Notes: generated from the sequence alone by a model not told the origin. A stretch of 13,654 nt of DNA from an uncultured Eubacteriales bacterium (GCA_934630445.1 CAKTWY010000054.1:1-13654); one strand, 5' to 3'; counted from the first letter of the stretch, positions 1 through 8,698 are shown. Translations and numbers: made by a program.

Positions 1-989
1 GTATTGGCCGCGGCTTTGCGCGCGCGGCGGCGCACGACCCGTCGCACGAGCAGCCAGATGACCAGCGCCGCAACCGCCAGCCACAGGAGGTTGATCAGGA
101 TGATCGGCGACTCGCCGAGCAGCCAGACAAGAAAATTTTCCCCTTCGCTCTTCAAATACGACATCGTATTGGAAAAGCGCTGTGAAATGCGCTCGCTGAG
201 CGATTTGGGCATCTCATTGACGGGCGTGATCTCGTACACCTCATTGACAGACACTGTGACGGTGCTGTATGCGATCAGGCTGTCGTACTTTTTGAGCGTG
301 CCGGTATAGCTCTCGATCTGATAGCGCGTATCGGCAAGCGCCTGCTCGAGCTGGATGATATCCGTCAGTTCCGCACTCTTCTCCAGAATCGCGAGAAGGC
401 GCTGTTCCTGTACGCGCAGCGTCTCAAGATGCGCTTCCGCGTCAAAGTACTGCTCGGTGACCTCCTGTGCGCTCTGCCCCTCCTGGATGACGTTGCCGAC
501 GCTGCCGGTGCTCTGCAAAAAGGCGTCGAGCGCGTCACTGGGAATACGAAGCGTATAGGAGGCATAGCGTGTACCGCCGCCATAAATGGATTTTCCGCTC
601 ACATCCGACTGCTCGATATAGCCTTTGTACTCGCTCACAAGCGCGCTGAGCTGCTGAATCGATTCGTCAAACTGCGTGGTCTCCAGGTCGAGCCATGCGC
701 TGCGGATGATCTTCCGGTTCGCGTCCGGCAGGAAGCCCCCGCCCGAGGCTTCCTCCGACTTTGGCGTCTCGGCGTCAGCCACAGTGAGCTGCATACCGCC
801 GTTTGCATCCGCCTGTGTATACGATTCCGCCGGAGCGGATGGCGCGGCGGCCGGCGCTTCCGAAGTGCCGGAACTGTATTCATACATCATGTCCGACGCT
901 ACTGCCTCCTTATTTGACGCCGAACAGCCGAGGAAAAGCGCGAGGAGCAACCCTGCGGTAAGTGCCAGTGCAACCAGTCGCCTTTTCAT
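1..989 (-). CDS. DUF4349 domain lipoprotein (3' end cut by window edge)
   Basis: The frame is open from an ATG at 989 to the left edge (329 codons, no stop), so the C-terminus is missing but probably only by a few residues. The start follows GGGGAGG about 8 nt upstream. Residues 1-22 form a lipoprotein-type signal with a basic start (MKRR), a hydrophobic core and Cys22 after Leu-Gly; the -3 position is Phe, a little off the usual lipobox. Residues 23-90 are a low-complexity Ala/Ser/Pro linker. Residues 93-250 match DUF4349: an IIRSAWLDLET strand, a helical stretch at 173-225 likely to be coiled coil, then YSTVTVSVNEVYEI. A membrane helix (about 295-316) and an Arg-rich tail end the visible part. 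The predicted picture is a surface lipoprotein anchored at both ends. The family has no established function. It lies downstream of the VTC/DUF4956/beta-helix genes but behind a 125-nt gap with a promoter candidate. Confidence 0.88.
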   Translation of the reverse strand, partial: MKRRLVALALTAGLLLALFLGCSASNKEAVASDMMYEYSSGTSEAPAAAPSAPAESYTQADANGGMQLTVADAETPKSEEASGGGFLPDANRKIIRSAWLDLETTQFDESIQQLSALVSEYKGYIEQSDVSGKSIYGGGTRYASYTLRIPSDALDAFLQSTGSVGNVIQEGQSAQEVTEQYFDAEAHLETLRVQEQRLLAILEKSAELTDIIQLEQALADTRYQIESYTGTLKKYDSLIAYSTVTVSVNEVYEITPVNEMPKSLSERISQRFSNTMSYLKSEGENFLVWLLGESPIILINLLWLAVAALVIWLLVRRVVRRRARKAAAN

Positions 990-1027
990 GAAAGAAGCCT
1001 CCCCACTGTATTGTTTTTTTCAGGGTC

Positions 1028-1056
1028 TCTATATAAAAAGACGTTTGGCACGGCAA
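1028..1056 (-). promoter_or_regulatory. Candidate promoter for the DUF4349 gene
   Basis: Read on the minus strand, TTGCCG (1056-1051) and TATAGA (1033-1028) are separated by exactly 17 nt, about 40 nt before the ATG at 989. The first three bases of the -35 match the consensus. This suggests the DUF4349 gene can be transcribed separately from the upstream lipoprotein gene. No clear intrinsic terminator is seen between the two genes, so read-through is also possible. Confidence 0.45.
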
Positions 1057-1114
1057 AAAGTTCCACCTGTTTTTATCTTTTACAGACAAATGTCCGTCCA
1101 GTGCGGATCAGCCT

Positions 1115-3139
1115 TCATGCAGGCAGCGGTGCGCTCTCTCCGTCCGGCCGCTGCGGCGGACCGCCGTCACCGGAGGGTGCAGCGCCGTTTTCTCCGCCGC
1201 GGCCGGGCTTTTGACCGCCATCCGGCATGTCTGCACCGCCGCCCCTGCCGGGTCCGCCGCCGGGCATGCCGCCGCCCTGGCCGAACGCGCCGCGGCTTTC
1301 GGTAACGCCGTTTTCATCGAGCCAGGTCACGTTCGCAGACGGCGTAAAAGTCACGACAAGGCTCGCCGCCTCCTGTGCCGCGGTATCTGAAAAGCCGTTT
1401 TCATCGAGTGAGAGCGCCGTTCCCCCCGACTGGAGCGTGTACGCCGTGCCGGACCGGATACCGGGCGCTGAAACGACAAGCGTTTGATACCGCTTTTTCG
1501 GAGCGAAGGTGAGCGTTACTCCTTCGCCGGTCAGGGTGACTGGCGTTCCCGCGTTCTGAACGCTGTTCCACATCATCATGACCGCGTTTTGTTCAGAACC
1601 GTCTGACACAGCCTGGGCCATACCAGCGCTGCCCGCAGCGAACAGAACGCCGCCGGACACATAGAAGCCGCCGCCGTAATCGAGCGCGCCGTTCGCGCCG
1701 TTTTCCGGACCGTTCACCAGGACGGTGCCGCCCGTCATATACACGCTGCCGTTCGCGTCGATCCCGTCGCCGCCCGCATCGACGACGAGCGTTCCGCCGT
1801 CAATGTTGATACGACAATTGGTCGCCTCGCCAAACGCATCACGGCCGAAAGGTCCTGCTGTCGCTTCCTCATCGCTGCCGCCGGCGGCGTTCATGCCGTC
1901 ATCGGATGCGGTGATGCGCAGTGTGCCGTCCAGAATAGAAATGTTCGCCGCCTCGACGCCCTCATAGCTCTCGGAAATTTCGAGCGAGCCGCCTGAAATG
2001 ACCAGCGTCTCGTCCGCATGCACGCCGTCGTCTCCGGTGCGGATGGAGAATGTGCCCGCCGCGATTTCGATTGTCTGGTTGGAGTGGACGGCGTCATCGC
2101 AGGCGTCGAGCTGGAATGTGCCGCCCGTAATGCCGATATGCACGCCAGCCTTGAGCGCTTTGGCACTTACGCTTACGGTATCCGCCTGTGCAGGCTGTGC
2201 GCGGCTCTGGCCGGGCGCCATCGCGCTCCCCCCGCCAGTGGTGATTTTGTACTCTCCGTCCGTGACATAGAGCGCACTCTCCGCCTGTATGCCGTCGTTC
2301 GCGGCGCTGATCGTGACCGTCGCATCCGAAAGCAGGACAAATCCCTTAGCCGCATCCTGATCGTTGGTAGCCTTGATCCCGTCGCCGCCCGCGTCAACGG
2401 AGATCGCGCCGCCGAAAACGGCGGCAGCGTCGCGGCCGATGATACCGTCGTCAACAGCCGTTACGGTGATTGTTCCGCTCATAATGCGCAGCGTGTCCTT
2501 GCATTTGATCCCTTTCTGATAAAGGCCGTTGACGATGAGTGTGCCGGAACCGTTGATCGTCAAATCGTCATGACTGAAGATCGCCGCGTCCGGCTCATCC
2601 TCCTCGCCGCCGGCAAAAACATATTCCTGCGCGTCAGAAATGGTGTTCCGCGTTCCGTCTGCGAGCATGATGACGGTCTTCTCCGCGTCTTTTACATAAA
2701 GCGCGGACGAATCGGCGCTCTTGAGCGTCAGACCGTTCAGCACAAGGCGGACCGTTTTCCCCGGTGCGTCGACCGTGACGGAGCCTGCGCCCGACGTACC
2801 GCTTAAAACATACGTTCCTGCGGCGGTAATGGTGATATCTGAACCGTCCGCGCGCACGCCCTGCCCCTCCGTTACAGCTCCTGACTCGGAGAACACGACG
2901 GAGGCGGCATTCTCCGCCGGCCAGGCAGTATCCGTATCCTCTTCCCCGAAGGAAACGGTCGACGCCGTCACGGCGGTATAGTCGATCGTCTCCGCCGCGA
3001 TATACGCGGTTTCCTCTGACTGGGTCTGCGCGCCGCCCTGCGCAGCGGACGGGGCGCTTTGCTGTGCGCAGCCGCTCAGGAGCGCTGCACAGAGGAGAAG
3101 TGCCGTCAGCGCGCATGAATACTGATTTCTTTTTTTCAT
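1115..3139 (-). CDS. Secreted beta-helix carbohydrate-binding lipoprotein, Cthe_2159 family
   Basis: The 674-residue protein starts at the ATG at 3139, which has AAAGGAG just upstream; an earlier in-frame ATG at 3160 lies inside the preceding gene and lacks a site. Residues 1-24 are a lipoprotein signal ending LLSGC (Cys24). A variable Ala/Ser/Gln linker follows. From about residue 85 onward come many short repeats of the type GTxxIxAxDDGIxA, for example ITVTAVDDGIIG, FSIRTGDDGVHAD, LRITASDDGMNA and LVVDAGGDGIDA. These turns are typical of the parallel beta-helix of the Cthe_2159 family, whose founding member is known to bind acid sugars/cellulose and calcium. Residues 616-674 are a Gly/Pro-rich, probably disordered tail (GQGGGMPGGGPGRGGG and similar). 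It is third in the VTC-DUF4956 gene set, 10 nt after DUF4956. Family assignment is secure; the ligand here is inferred. Confidence 0.88.
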   Translation of the reverse strand: MKKRNQYSCALTALLLCAALLSGCAQQSAPSAAQGGAQTQSEETAYIAAETIDYTAVTASTVSFGEEDTDTAWPAENAASVVFSESGAVTEGQGVRADGSDITITAAGTYVLSGTSGAGSVTVDAPGKTVRLVLNGLTLKSADSSALYVKDAEKTVIMLADGTRNTISDAQEYVFAGGEEDEPDAAIFSHDDLTINGSGTLIVNGLYQKGIKCKDTLRIMSGTITVTAVDDGIIGRDAAAVFGGAISVDAGGDGIKATNDQDAAKGFVLLSDATVTISAANDGIQAESALYVTDGEYKITTGGGSAMAPGQSRAQPAQADTVSVSAKALKAGVHIGITGGTFQLDACDDAVHSNQTIEIAAGTFSIRTGDDGVHADETLVISGGSLEISESYEGVEAANISILDGTLRITASDDGMNAAGGSDEEATAGPFGRDAFGEATNCRINIDGGTLVVDAGGDGIDANGSVYMTGGTVLVNGPENGANGALDYGGGFYVSGGVLFAAGSAGMAQAVSDGSEQNAVMMMWNSVQNAGTPVTLTGEGVTLTFAPKKRYQTLVVSAPGIRSGTAYTLQSGGTALSLDENGFSDTAAQEAASLVVTFTPSANVTWLDENGVTESRGAFGQGGGMPGGGPGRGGGADMPDGGQKPGRGGENGAAPSGDGGPPQRPDGESAPLPA

Positions 3140-3149
3140 AATCGCTCCT

Positions 3150-3821
3150 TTACAGTTCATCGCGGATGACCTGGGGCCTTCCGCAGACGATCGTGAGGTT
3201 GCCGTTGCGGCAGCGGATCTCGTCGATCATCTCTTTTTCAAAGGCGAGATCTTTCAGTTCAACATGGTACTGCAGTTCAAACAGGCTGCCGAGATTTACG
3301 GTTTTCACGCGTTCGAGGGATGCTTTCACCGCAAAGCGGGCAAAAATATCGTCAAACGCGCCGGTATAGTCGAGATTTTCCGGAATGGTGATGCGCACTT
3401 CGCGCTCACGCCCTTCCCTTTCCCCAAAAGGCGTACGGAAAAGGACGAACAGTGCCGCGCCGATCACAGCCGTCATCATCGCTGCGAAAGTGAGATAGCC
3501 CATACCTGCCGCCAGCCCGATCGCCATGGAAAAAAAGATGCAGGTGATCTCCCGGGCGCTGCCCGGAACCGACCGGAAGCGGATCAGGCTGAACGCTCCA
3601 AGCACAGCCACCCCGGTGCCGAGGTTGCCGTTTACCATCATGATGACCGCCTGAACGAGGACGGGCAGCACGACAAGCGTAATGACAAAGCTTTTGGTAT
3701 ATCTGCCGTGCGCCATATATACAAGTGCAACGACAAAGCCGAGCGCGAGCGCCGCGGCGGTACAGAAAAGCGCGTTGGCCGCCGTAAGGCCCTGCGCGGA
3801 ATCCAGAATACTGGTAAACAT
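3150..3821 (-). CDS. DUF4956 integral membrane protein
   Basis: A 223-residue protein with AAAGGAGA before its ATG; that site overlaps the stop codon of the VTC gene, so the two are probably translationally coupled. About four membrane segments are visible in the first 130 residues (roughly 15-38, 42-62, 65-82 and 95-126). Between them lies the family hallmark GTGVAVLGAFSLIRFRSVPG followed by SAREITCIFFSMAIGLAAG. The last 90 residues are soluble, with an acidic/basic break (GEREGREREVRI) and then alternating strands and helices, probably on the cytoplasmic face. DUF4956 proteins repeatedly sit beside VTC-domain and CotH or Cthe_2159 genes, but no biochemical function is established. From the context it could be a membrane partner or channel for the product of the VTC-domain enzyme; that is inference only. 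Confidence 0.88.
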   Translation of the reverse strand: MFTSILDSAQGLTAANALFCTAAALALGFVVALVYMAHGRYTKSFVITLVVLPVLVQAVIMMVNGNLGTGVAVLGAFSLIRFRSVPGSAREITCIFFSMAIGLAAGMGYLTFAAMMTAVIGAALFVLFRTPFGEREGREREVRITIPENLDYTGAFDDIFARFAVKASLERVKTVNLGSLFELQYHVELKDLAFEKEMIDEIRCRNGNLTIVCGRPQVIRDEL

Positions 3822-3834
3822 GATATCGTCTCCT

Positions 3835-4587
3835 TTATGCGCTGTAATCGAATGCCGCGGCAGCGCTCACGCTCGCCGCGTCGTGCACGCGCGCGACCGC
3901 CCTGCGGTAGATACAGCCGTATTTTGAAAATGAAATGGGAAAAGCCGAAAGCTCGCTCAAAAGGCGCGCGAGCCAGAGCGGCATGGCGCCGGCCGTTTTG
4001 ACCTCCATCAGGCAGAATCCGGCTTTCAGCAGCGGCTGGCCGTGATCGCCCGCGCCAAGTGTGAGCGCGTCGGTCCGGCTGCGGATATTGTCGTCGAATG
4101 TGATGCGAAGCGCCTGCTCCTGCACGCCGTGAAACGCAAGCCTGTCGTAGGCGAGATAGAGCTTGGCGCGCGGCTGATAAAAGCGGTAAAAGTAGTCGAT
4201 CTCACGCATGATCTGCGTTTTTGGCACGGTGAGCAGCCCGGTTTTCAGGTAGCGCTCCGCTTCAGCGAGCGTCATGGGCGCGCGGCGCTTATAAACGACG
4301 CCGCGATATTTCTTTTTCAGTCCGAGATAAACGCGTTCATCCGCGCCGGGCACCCCATAGCTGCGCAGGCGGAGCTTCTCTTTATATATGGGCTTTTCGA
4401 TTGACCGGCGGATCAGCGCGTCGTCCTGCGTGTCATAATATACATTGCAGATGGTGTAGCGGCCATAGGCGTCTTCTTCCAGGTACGCGCCGGCCGCATT
4501 GAGAAACGCACAGTACTGTCTGGTATCCAGAAGATATTTCTTTTCGCGGCGCTCGAACACACAACCGGCCTGCATCGTATCCTTCAT
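3835..4587 (-). CDS. VTC-domain protein (polyphosphate polymerase-like, CYTH/TTM tunnel fold)
   Basis: A 250-residue soluble protein, starting at an ATG preceded by AAAGGAGGA. It shows the bacterial VTC pattern throughout: ERREKKYLL at 12-20, VYYDT at 49-53, KEKLRLRSYG at 69-78, VYLGLKKKYRGVVYKRR at 86-102, LAYDRLAFHG at 145-154, LRITFDDNIRSR at 160-171, LMEVKTAG at 193-200 and SKYG at 221-224. The clustered Lys/Arg pairs and the Glu195 and Asp165-166 positions fit the lining of a triphosphate tunnel that binds nucleotide and metal. In yeast the VTC4 catalytic domain makes polyphosphate from ATP; for the stand-alone bacterial form, activity is not generally proven. It is the first gene of the envelope set and has no membrane segment, so it is expected to work in the cytosol next to DUF4956. 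No SPX domain is present. Confidence 0.9.
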   Translation of the reverse strand: MKDTMQAGCVFERREKKYLLDTRQYCAFLNAAGAYLEEDAYGRYTICNVYYDTQDDALIRRSIEKPIYKEKLRLRSYGVPGADERVYLGLKKKYRGVVYKRRAPMTLAEAERYLKTGLLTVPKTQIMREIDYFYRFYQPRAKLYLAYDRLAFHGVQEQALRITFDDNIRSRTDALTLGAGDHGQPLLKAGFCLMEVKTAGAMPLWLARLLSELSAFPISFSKYGCIYRRAVARVHDAASVSAAAAFDYSA

Positions 4588-4654
4588 TGTTTTTCCTCCT
4601 TTCCCGTGATGGCTATACTTTAGCGCCCAAATGCGACACGCCGTTGATTTGATT

Positions 4655-4692
4655 GTGAAGATTGCGTGAAGTTTTTACATAAGTGTGTAAAA
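4655..4692 (-). promoter_or_regulatory. Candidate regulator sites upstream of the VTC operon
   Basis: Two elements stand side by side. On the minus strand CTTCAC occurs at 4671-4666 and again at 4660-4655, an 11-bp direct repeat, one helical turn apart, as bound by OmpR/PhoB-type response regulators. Just upstream is an inverted repeat: TTTTACA (4673-4679) and TGTAAAA (4686-4692) with a 6-nt spacer. A weak -10 candidate, TATAGC, lies about 37 nt further downstream and lacks a clear -35, as expected of an activator-dependent promoter. The regulator is not in the window, so which protein binds is unknown. Confidence 0.4.
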
Positions 4693-4736
4693 TACCGGCT
4701 TATACGGAATCACTTCCCAAAAAACTGTCTCACAGC

Positions 4737-4777
4737 AAAAAAGATCCGCCGCAGAACAATATGTTCTGCGGCGGATC
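4737..4777 (-). terminator. Intrinsic terminator of purL
   Basis: A perfect 16-bp inverted repeat (GATCCGCCGCAGAACA at 4743-4758 and its complement at 4762-4777, loop ATA). Read on the minus strand it is followed immediately by six T residues (4742-4737). It lies 55 nt beyond the purL stop and ends that transcript before the VTC operon promoter. There is no T-run on the other side, so it acts in one direction only. Confidence 0.93.
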
Positions 4778-4831
4778 GTCCGACACGGGTTGGTATTTCG
4801 CACAGACGTTTTGCCCTGCGGGAACGCCTGT

Positions 4832-7800
4832 TTATTTGAAGTACGCCACGCCGCCCTCAAACAGCGGCTGGAACTTCTCGCCGGAGATATTGCGCGCGAT
4901 ATTCTCACCCCGGCGTTCGGTATGGCCCATTTTGCCGAGCACGCGCCCGTCGAAACTCGTGATGCCCTCGATCGCCCAGCGCGAGCCGTTGGGGTTGGCT
5001 GCGATGTCCATGGACGGCTTCCCGTCGGCATCGACGTACTGGAAGGCGATCTGCCCGTTGGCGCGCAGCGCCTCGAGCTCTTCATCCGACGCCCAGAAGC
5101 GCCCCTCTCCGTGCGACACGGCGATCGAATGGATATCGCCGCACTCCATTTTCGACAGCCACGGCGATTTGACGGAGGCGACGGCGGTCGAGACATACCG
5201 CGACTGGTGGCGGCCGATGGTGTTGAAGGTGAGCGTCGGGCATTCGCTCGTCATCTCCCTAATCTCGCCGTACGGCACAAGGCCGAGCTTGATAAGCGCC
5301 TGGAAGCCGTTGCAGATGCCGAGCATCAGCCCGTCGCGGTAGTCGAGAAGGTCGCGCACCGCGTCCATGATGGCGGGATTCCTGAAGAAGGAGGCGATGA
5401 ATTTGCCCGAGCCGTCCGGCTCGTCGCCGCCGGAAAAGCCGCCGGGGATCACGATCATCTGCGCGCGGCGGATCGCGCGCTCAAGCGCGGCGGCCGATTC
5501 TTCCAGATAGGCCTGCTTGACGTTGCGCACGAGGACGATCTCCGCCTCGCCGCCCGCACGGCGGATGGCGCGCGCGGTGTCGTATTCGCAGTTCGTTCCC
5601 GGGAAAACGGGGATCACCGCGAGCGGACGCCTGGTAAGGATCGCGGGTTTGGCTTCGCTGCGCTGCGTATAGCGGACCGCGACAGCCTCGCCCGGCGCTT
5701 CGGCCTTTGTCGGATAGACGCGCTCGAGCTTGCCTTCGAGGCGCGTTTTGACCTCGTCAAGCGTCAGGCGCTCGCCCTCGGCTTCGAACACCGGCGCGGA
5801 AACCGTCTTCGCAACAAGCACGCCGCCGGAAAGCGCCGCATCCGTTTCGACCAGGATGCCGCCGTAATCCTTTGTAAAGAGCAGATCCGGCGCAAGGCCC
5901 GCTTCGACGCGCACGCCGATATCATTGCCGATCGCCATTTTGAGAAGGCCCTCCGCCACGCCGCCAGTGGTTACAGCCCAGGCGGCTTTTATTCTGCCTT
6001 CCTGCGCGAGCGCATGGACCTGGCCCCACATGGCGCGGATGGAACCGTACGAAGGGTTGCCGCCCGCATCCCGCTCAGCGGCAAAATAGTAGACGCTGTC
6101 GCCCGCGGCCTTGAACTCAGGGCTCAGGACCTGCGACGCCTTGTGCGGCGCAATGGCGAAGGACACCAGCGTCGGCGGAACGGAAAGCTCGTTAAACGTA
6201 CCCGACATGCTGTCCTTTCCGCCGATGGCAGCGGCCTCGAGCGCGTTCTGCGCGCGGAAGGCCCCAACCAGGGCCGCGAAAGGCCGGCCGAACTTTTCCG
6301 GATCGCGGTTCAGGCGCTCAAAATATTCCTGGAAGGTGAGGTACGCCTCATCCGGGTCGCACCCGGCGGCGACCAGCTTCGCCATCGCTTCGAGCACGGC
6401 GTTCTGCGCGCCGAGGAACGGGTTTTCCTCCATCATATACGGATCCGCGCCGTACGCCATAACGGAAGCAGTATCCGTCTCGCCGTTGAGGACGGGCAGC
6501 TTCGCCGCCATGACCTGCGCAGGCGTGAGCTGATTTTTGCCGCCGAAGGGCATCAGGACGGAGGAAGCGCCGATCGAGCCGTCAAAGCGTTCGACCAGAC
6601 CGCGCTCGAGGCAGATATTCAGCCGGCCGGCGAGATCGAGCGCGCGCGCGCAGACCGTCTCGCCGCAAGCTTCCACCCGGCTGTCCGGCGCGGCGAGCGC
6701 CGGAACGTGGGCGCCGGCATGTTTGGCCGCGCCGTTGGAATCCAGAAATTCACGTGAAATATCGCAGATCGTCTCGCCGTGCCACTCCATGCGCAGGCGA
6801 GGCGTTTTCAGCACGCGGGCGACGACGACGGCTTCCAGGTTTTCAGCCGCGGCGCCGGCGATAAAACGCTCGGCATCCTCAGGGGCGACGACGACGGCCA
6901 TGCGCTCCTGTGATTCGGAAATGGCAAGCTCCGTTCCGTCCAGGCCGTCGTACTTTTTGGGCACGCAGTCGAGATTGATGAGAAGGCCGTCGGCCAGCTC
7001 TCCCACCGCAACGGATACGCCGCCCGCGCCGAAGTCGTTGCAGCGCTTGATAAGGCGCGTCATCTCCGCGTTCCTGAAAAGGCGCTGGATCTTGCGCTCT
7101 TCCGGCGGGTTGCCCTTCTGCACCTCAGAGCCGCATGTTTTTAAGGATTCCGCCGTGTGGCTCTTCGACGAGCCGGTCGCGCCGCCGCAGCCGTCACGGC
7201 CTGTCCGGCCGCCGAGAAGAATGACGACGTCGCCGGGCGCGGGGCGCTCGCGCACGACATTCTCCACCGGAGCCGCGCCCACCACTGCGCCGATCTCAAG
7301 GCGTTTGGCGATATATCTGGGGTGATACAGTTCATGTACAATGCCGGTGGCAAGGCCGATCTGGTTGCCGTAGGAGGCGTAACCCGCAGCAGCGGTACGG
7401 CATATCTTGCGCTGGGAAAGCTTCCCCGGTAAAGTGGAGGAAAGCGGCGCCGTGGGATCTCCCGCGCCGGTGACGCGCATCGCCTGATAGACATACGCGC
7501 GGCCGGAGAGCGGGTCGCGGATCGCGCCGCCGAGGCAGGTCGCCGCGCCGCCGAAAGGCTCGATCTCGGTCGGGTGGTTATGGGTTTCGTTCTTAAACAT
7601 GAGCAGCCAGTCCTGATCCTCGCCATCGACGTCGACCTTGATGCGGATGGAACATGCGTTGATCTCTTCCGATTCGTCAAGGTTGTCCAGAACGCCGCGC
7701 TTTTTAAGTACTTTGGCCGCAGCGGTGGCGAGGTCCATCAGCGTGACAGGACGCGTTTTTGCGCGCTCGCCGTACACCTCTTCGCGCGCAGCGATATATT

Positions 7801-8554
7801 CTTCAAACGCCGCGCGCACTTCGCCGTCTTCAATTTTGATATCGTCAAGATGCGTGGAAAAGGTGGTGTGCCTGCAGTGATCCGACCAGTAGGTATCGAT
7901 CATACGCACTTCGGTGATGGTCGGGTCGCGGTGCTCCTCCTCCTTAAAATATGCCTGAAGGAACTTGAGGTCGTCCAGATCCATCGCAAGGCCGTATTCC
8001 GAGAGAAGCGCGCCGAGCGCATCCTCGCGAAGACCGATAAAGCCCTTCAGCGTCGCCACGCTCTGCGGAAGGTCGTACTCTGCAAGCAGCGTTGCAGGTT
8101 TTTCAAAGCCCGCCTCGCGGCTCTCCACCGGGTTGATGACATGGCGCTTGATGCGCGCAACGTCCTCATCCGTCAGTTCTCCGGCAAGGGCGTATATTTT
8201 GGCCGCAGCGACAAGCGGGCGCTCGCCCTGCGTCATGAGCTGGATGCACTGCGCGCAGGAGTCTGCGCGCTGGTCAAACTGGCCGGGAAGCGCTTCCACA
8301 CCGAACACACGCCAGCCGGAAAGCTCCGGCAGCGTCTCATCATAGCAGCGGTCGACCATCGGTTCGGAAAAAACATTATGACGTGCCAGCGCATAAACCT
8401 TTTCGTCTATCCCCTGCACGTCATATCTGCAAAAAATACGCACCTGCGTTAAAGTATCGATCTGAAGATTGCTTTTGAGGTCATGAAAAACTTCGCGTGC
8501 GTCGACGTCGAAGCCCGCCATTTTTTCCGTAAAGCATCTGTAAACCTTCGGCAT
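4832..8554 (-). CDS. purL: Phosphoribosylformylglycinamidine synthase (single-chain, clostridial form)
   Basis: Converts FGAR to FGAM using glutamine and ATP, the fourth step of de novo IMP synthesis, in the cytosol. The protein is 1240 residues, the size of the clostridial single-polypeptide enzyme, which carries synthetase and glutaminase in one chain. The start follows GAGGAGAG. Residues 1-150 are the N-terminal region. YWSDHCRHTTF at 222-232 and KNETHNHPTEIEPFGG at 321-336 mark the first ATP-binding half. A second half of the same fold follows, with EISESQERMAV-like and GGKDSMSGTFNEL motifs. Residues 978-1240 are the glutaminase: FPGTNCEYD, PGGFSGGDE, nucleophile Cys1081 in GICNGFQ, and His1211/Glu1213 in GHTER. 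All key residues are intact and no frame break is visible. No other pur gene is nearby; it appears to be a one-gene transcript with its own promoter and terminator. Confidence 0.97.
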   Translation of the reverse strand: MPKVYRCFTEKMAGFDVDAREVFHDLKSNLQIDTLTQVRIFCRYDVQGIDEKVYALARHNVFSEPMVDRCYDETLPELSGWRVFGVEALPGQFDQRADSCAQCIQLMTQGERPLVAAAKIYALAGELTDEDVARIKRHVINPVESREAGFEKPATLLAEYDLPQSVATLKGFIGLREDALGALLSEYGLAMDLDDLKFLQAYFKEEEHRDPTITEVRMIDTYWSDHCRHTTFSTHLDDIKIEDGEVRAAFEEYIAAREEVYGERAKTRPVTLMDLATAAAKVLKKRGVLDNLDESEEINACSIRIKVDVDGEDQDWLLMFKNETHNHPTEIEPFGGAATCLGGAIRDPLSGRAYVYQAMRVTGAGDPTAPLSSTLPGKLSQRKICRTAAAGYASYGNQIGLATGIVHELYHPRYIAKRLEIGAVVGAAPVENVVRERPAPGDVVILLGGRTGRDGCGGATGSSKSHTAESLKTCGSEVQKGNPPEERKIQRLFRNAEMTRLIKRCNDFGAGGVSVAVGELADGLLINLDCVPKKYDGLDGTELAISESQERMAVVVAPEDAERFIAGAAAENLEAVVVARVLKTPRLRMEWHGETICDISREFLDSNGAAKHAGAHVPALAAPDSRVEACGETVCARALDLAGRLNICLERGLVERFDGSIGASSVLMPFGGKNQLTPAQVMAAKLPVLNGETDTASVMAYGADPYMMEENPFLGAQNAVLEAMAKLVAAGCDPDEAYLTFQEYFERLNRDPEKFGRPFAALVGAFRAQNALEAAAIGGKDSMSGTFNELSVPPTLVSFAIAPHKASQVLSPEFKAAGDSVYYFAAERDAGGNPSYGSIRAMWGQVHALAQEGRIKAAWAVTTGGVAEGLLKMAIGNDIGVRVEAGLAPDLLFTKDYGGILVETDAALSGGVLVAKTVSAPVFEAEGERLTLDEVKTRLEGKLERVYPTKAEAPGEAVAVRYTQRSEAKPAILTRRPLAVIPVFPGTNCEYDTARAIRRAGGEAEIVLVRNVKQAYLEESAAALERAIRRAQMIVIPGGFSGGDEPDGSGKFIASFFRNPAIMDAVRDLLDYRDGLMLGICNGFQALIKLGLVPYGEIREMTSECPTLTFNTIGRHQSRYVSTAVASVKSPWLSKMECGDIHSIAVSHGEGRFWASDEELEALRANGQIAFQYVDADGKPSMDIAANPNGSRWAIEGITSFDGRVLGKMGHTERRGENIARNISGEKFQPLFEGGVAYFK

Positions 8555-8611
8555 AACCGCTCTCCTCTATCCGTACTTATTTTCATTGATACAGCTGGTC
8601 TTTCCTTCACT

Positions 8612-8640
8612 ATGATACTTTTTTTGCACGTCGATGTCAA
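8612..8640 (-). promoter_or_regulatory. sigma-A promoter of purL
   Basis: On the minus strand, a perfect TTGACA (8640-8635) and TATCAT (8617-8612) are separated by 17 nt. The predicted start near 8605 leaves about 50 nt of leader before the purL ATG. That is too short for a purine riboswitch, and none is visible. Confidence 0.88.
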
Positions 8641-8686
8641 CAAAACAAAGTTACAAAAGTATCTGTGCATGTATCGCTTTTTGGTG

Positions 8687-8692
8687 TATAAT
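8687..8692 (+). promoter_or_regulatory. -10 element of the rpe leader promoter
   Basis: A perfect TATAAT stands at 8687-8692. The -35 region at 17-nt spacing (TGTGCA, 8664-8669) is poor, so the promoter may need an activator or rely on the -10. Start of transcription is predicted near 8699. It diverges from the purL promoter with about 70 nt between the two -10 boxes. Confidence 0.6.
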
Positions 8693-8698
8693 GTGGAA

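Noticed and set aside
1085..1100. ACAGACAAATGTCCGT hairpin as a terminator after the lipoprotein gene
   Set aside because: Loop of only two bases, one wobble pair and no T-run in the minus-strand direction.
2018..2806. Plus-strand open frame opposite the beta-helix lipoprotein gene
   Set aside because: Shadow of the minus-strand gene, whose repeats, signal peptide and ribosome site are clear.
4790..6757. Long open frame on the plus strand opposite purL
   Set aside because: It lies fully antisense to purL, is Arg/His-rich as expected for the complement of GC-rich coding DNA, shows no family motif and has no ribosome site.
8555..8611. Purine riboswitch or attenuator in the purL leader
   Set aside because: Only about 50 nt lie between the predicted start and the ATG and no matching stems or conserved junction bases are present.
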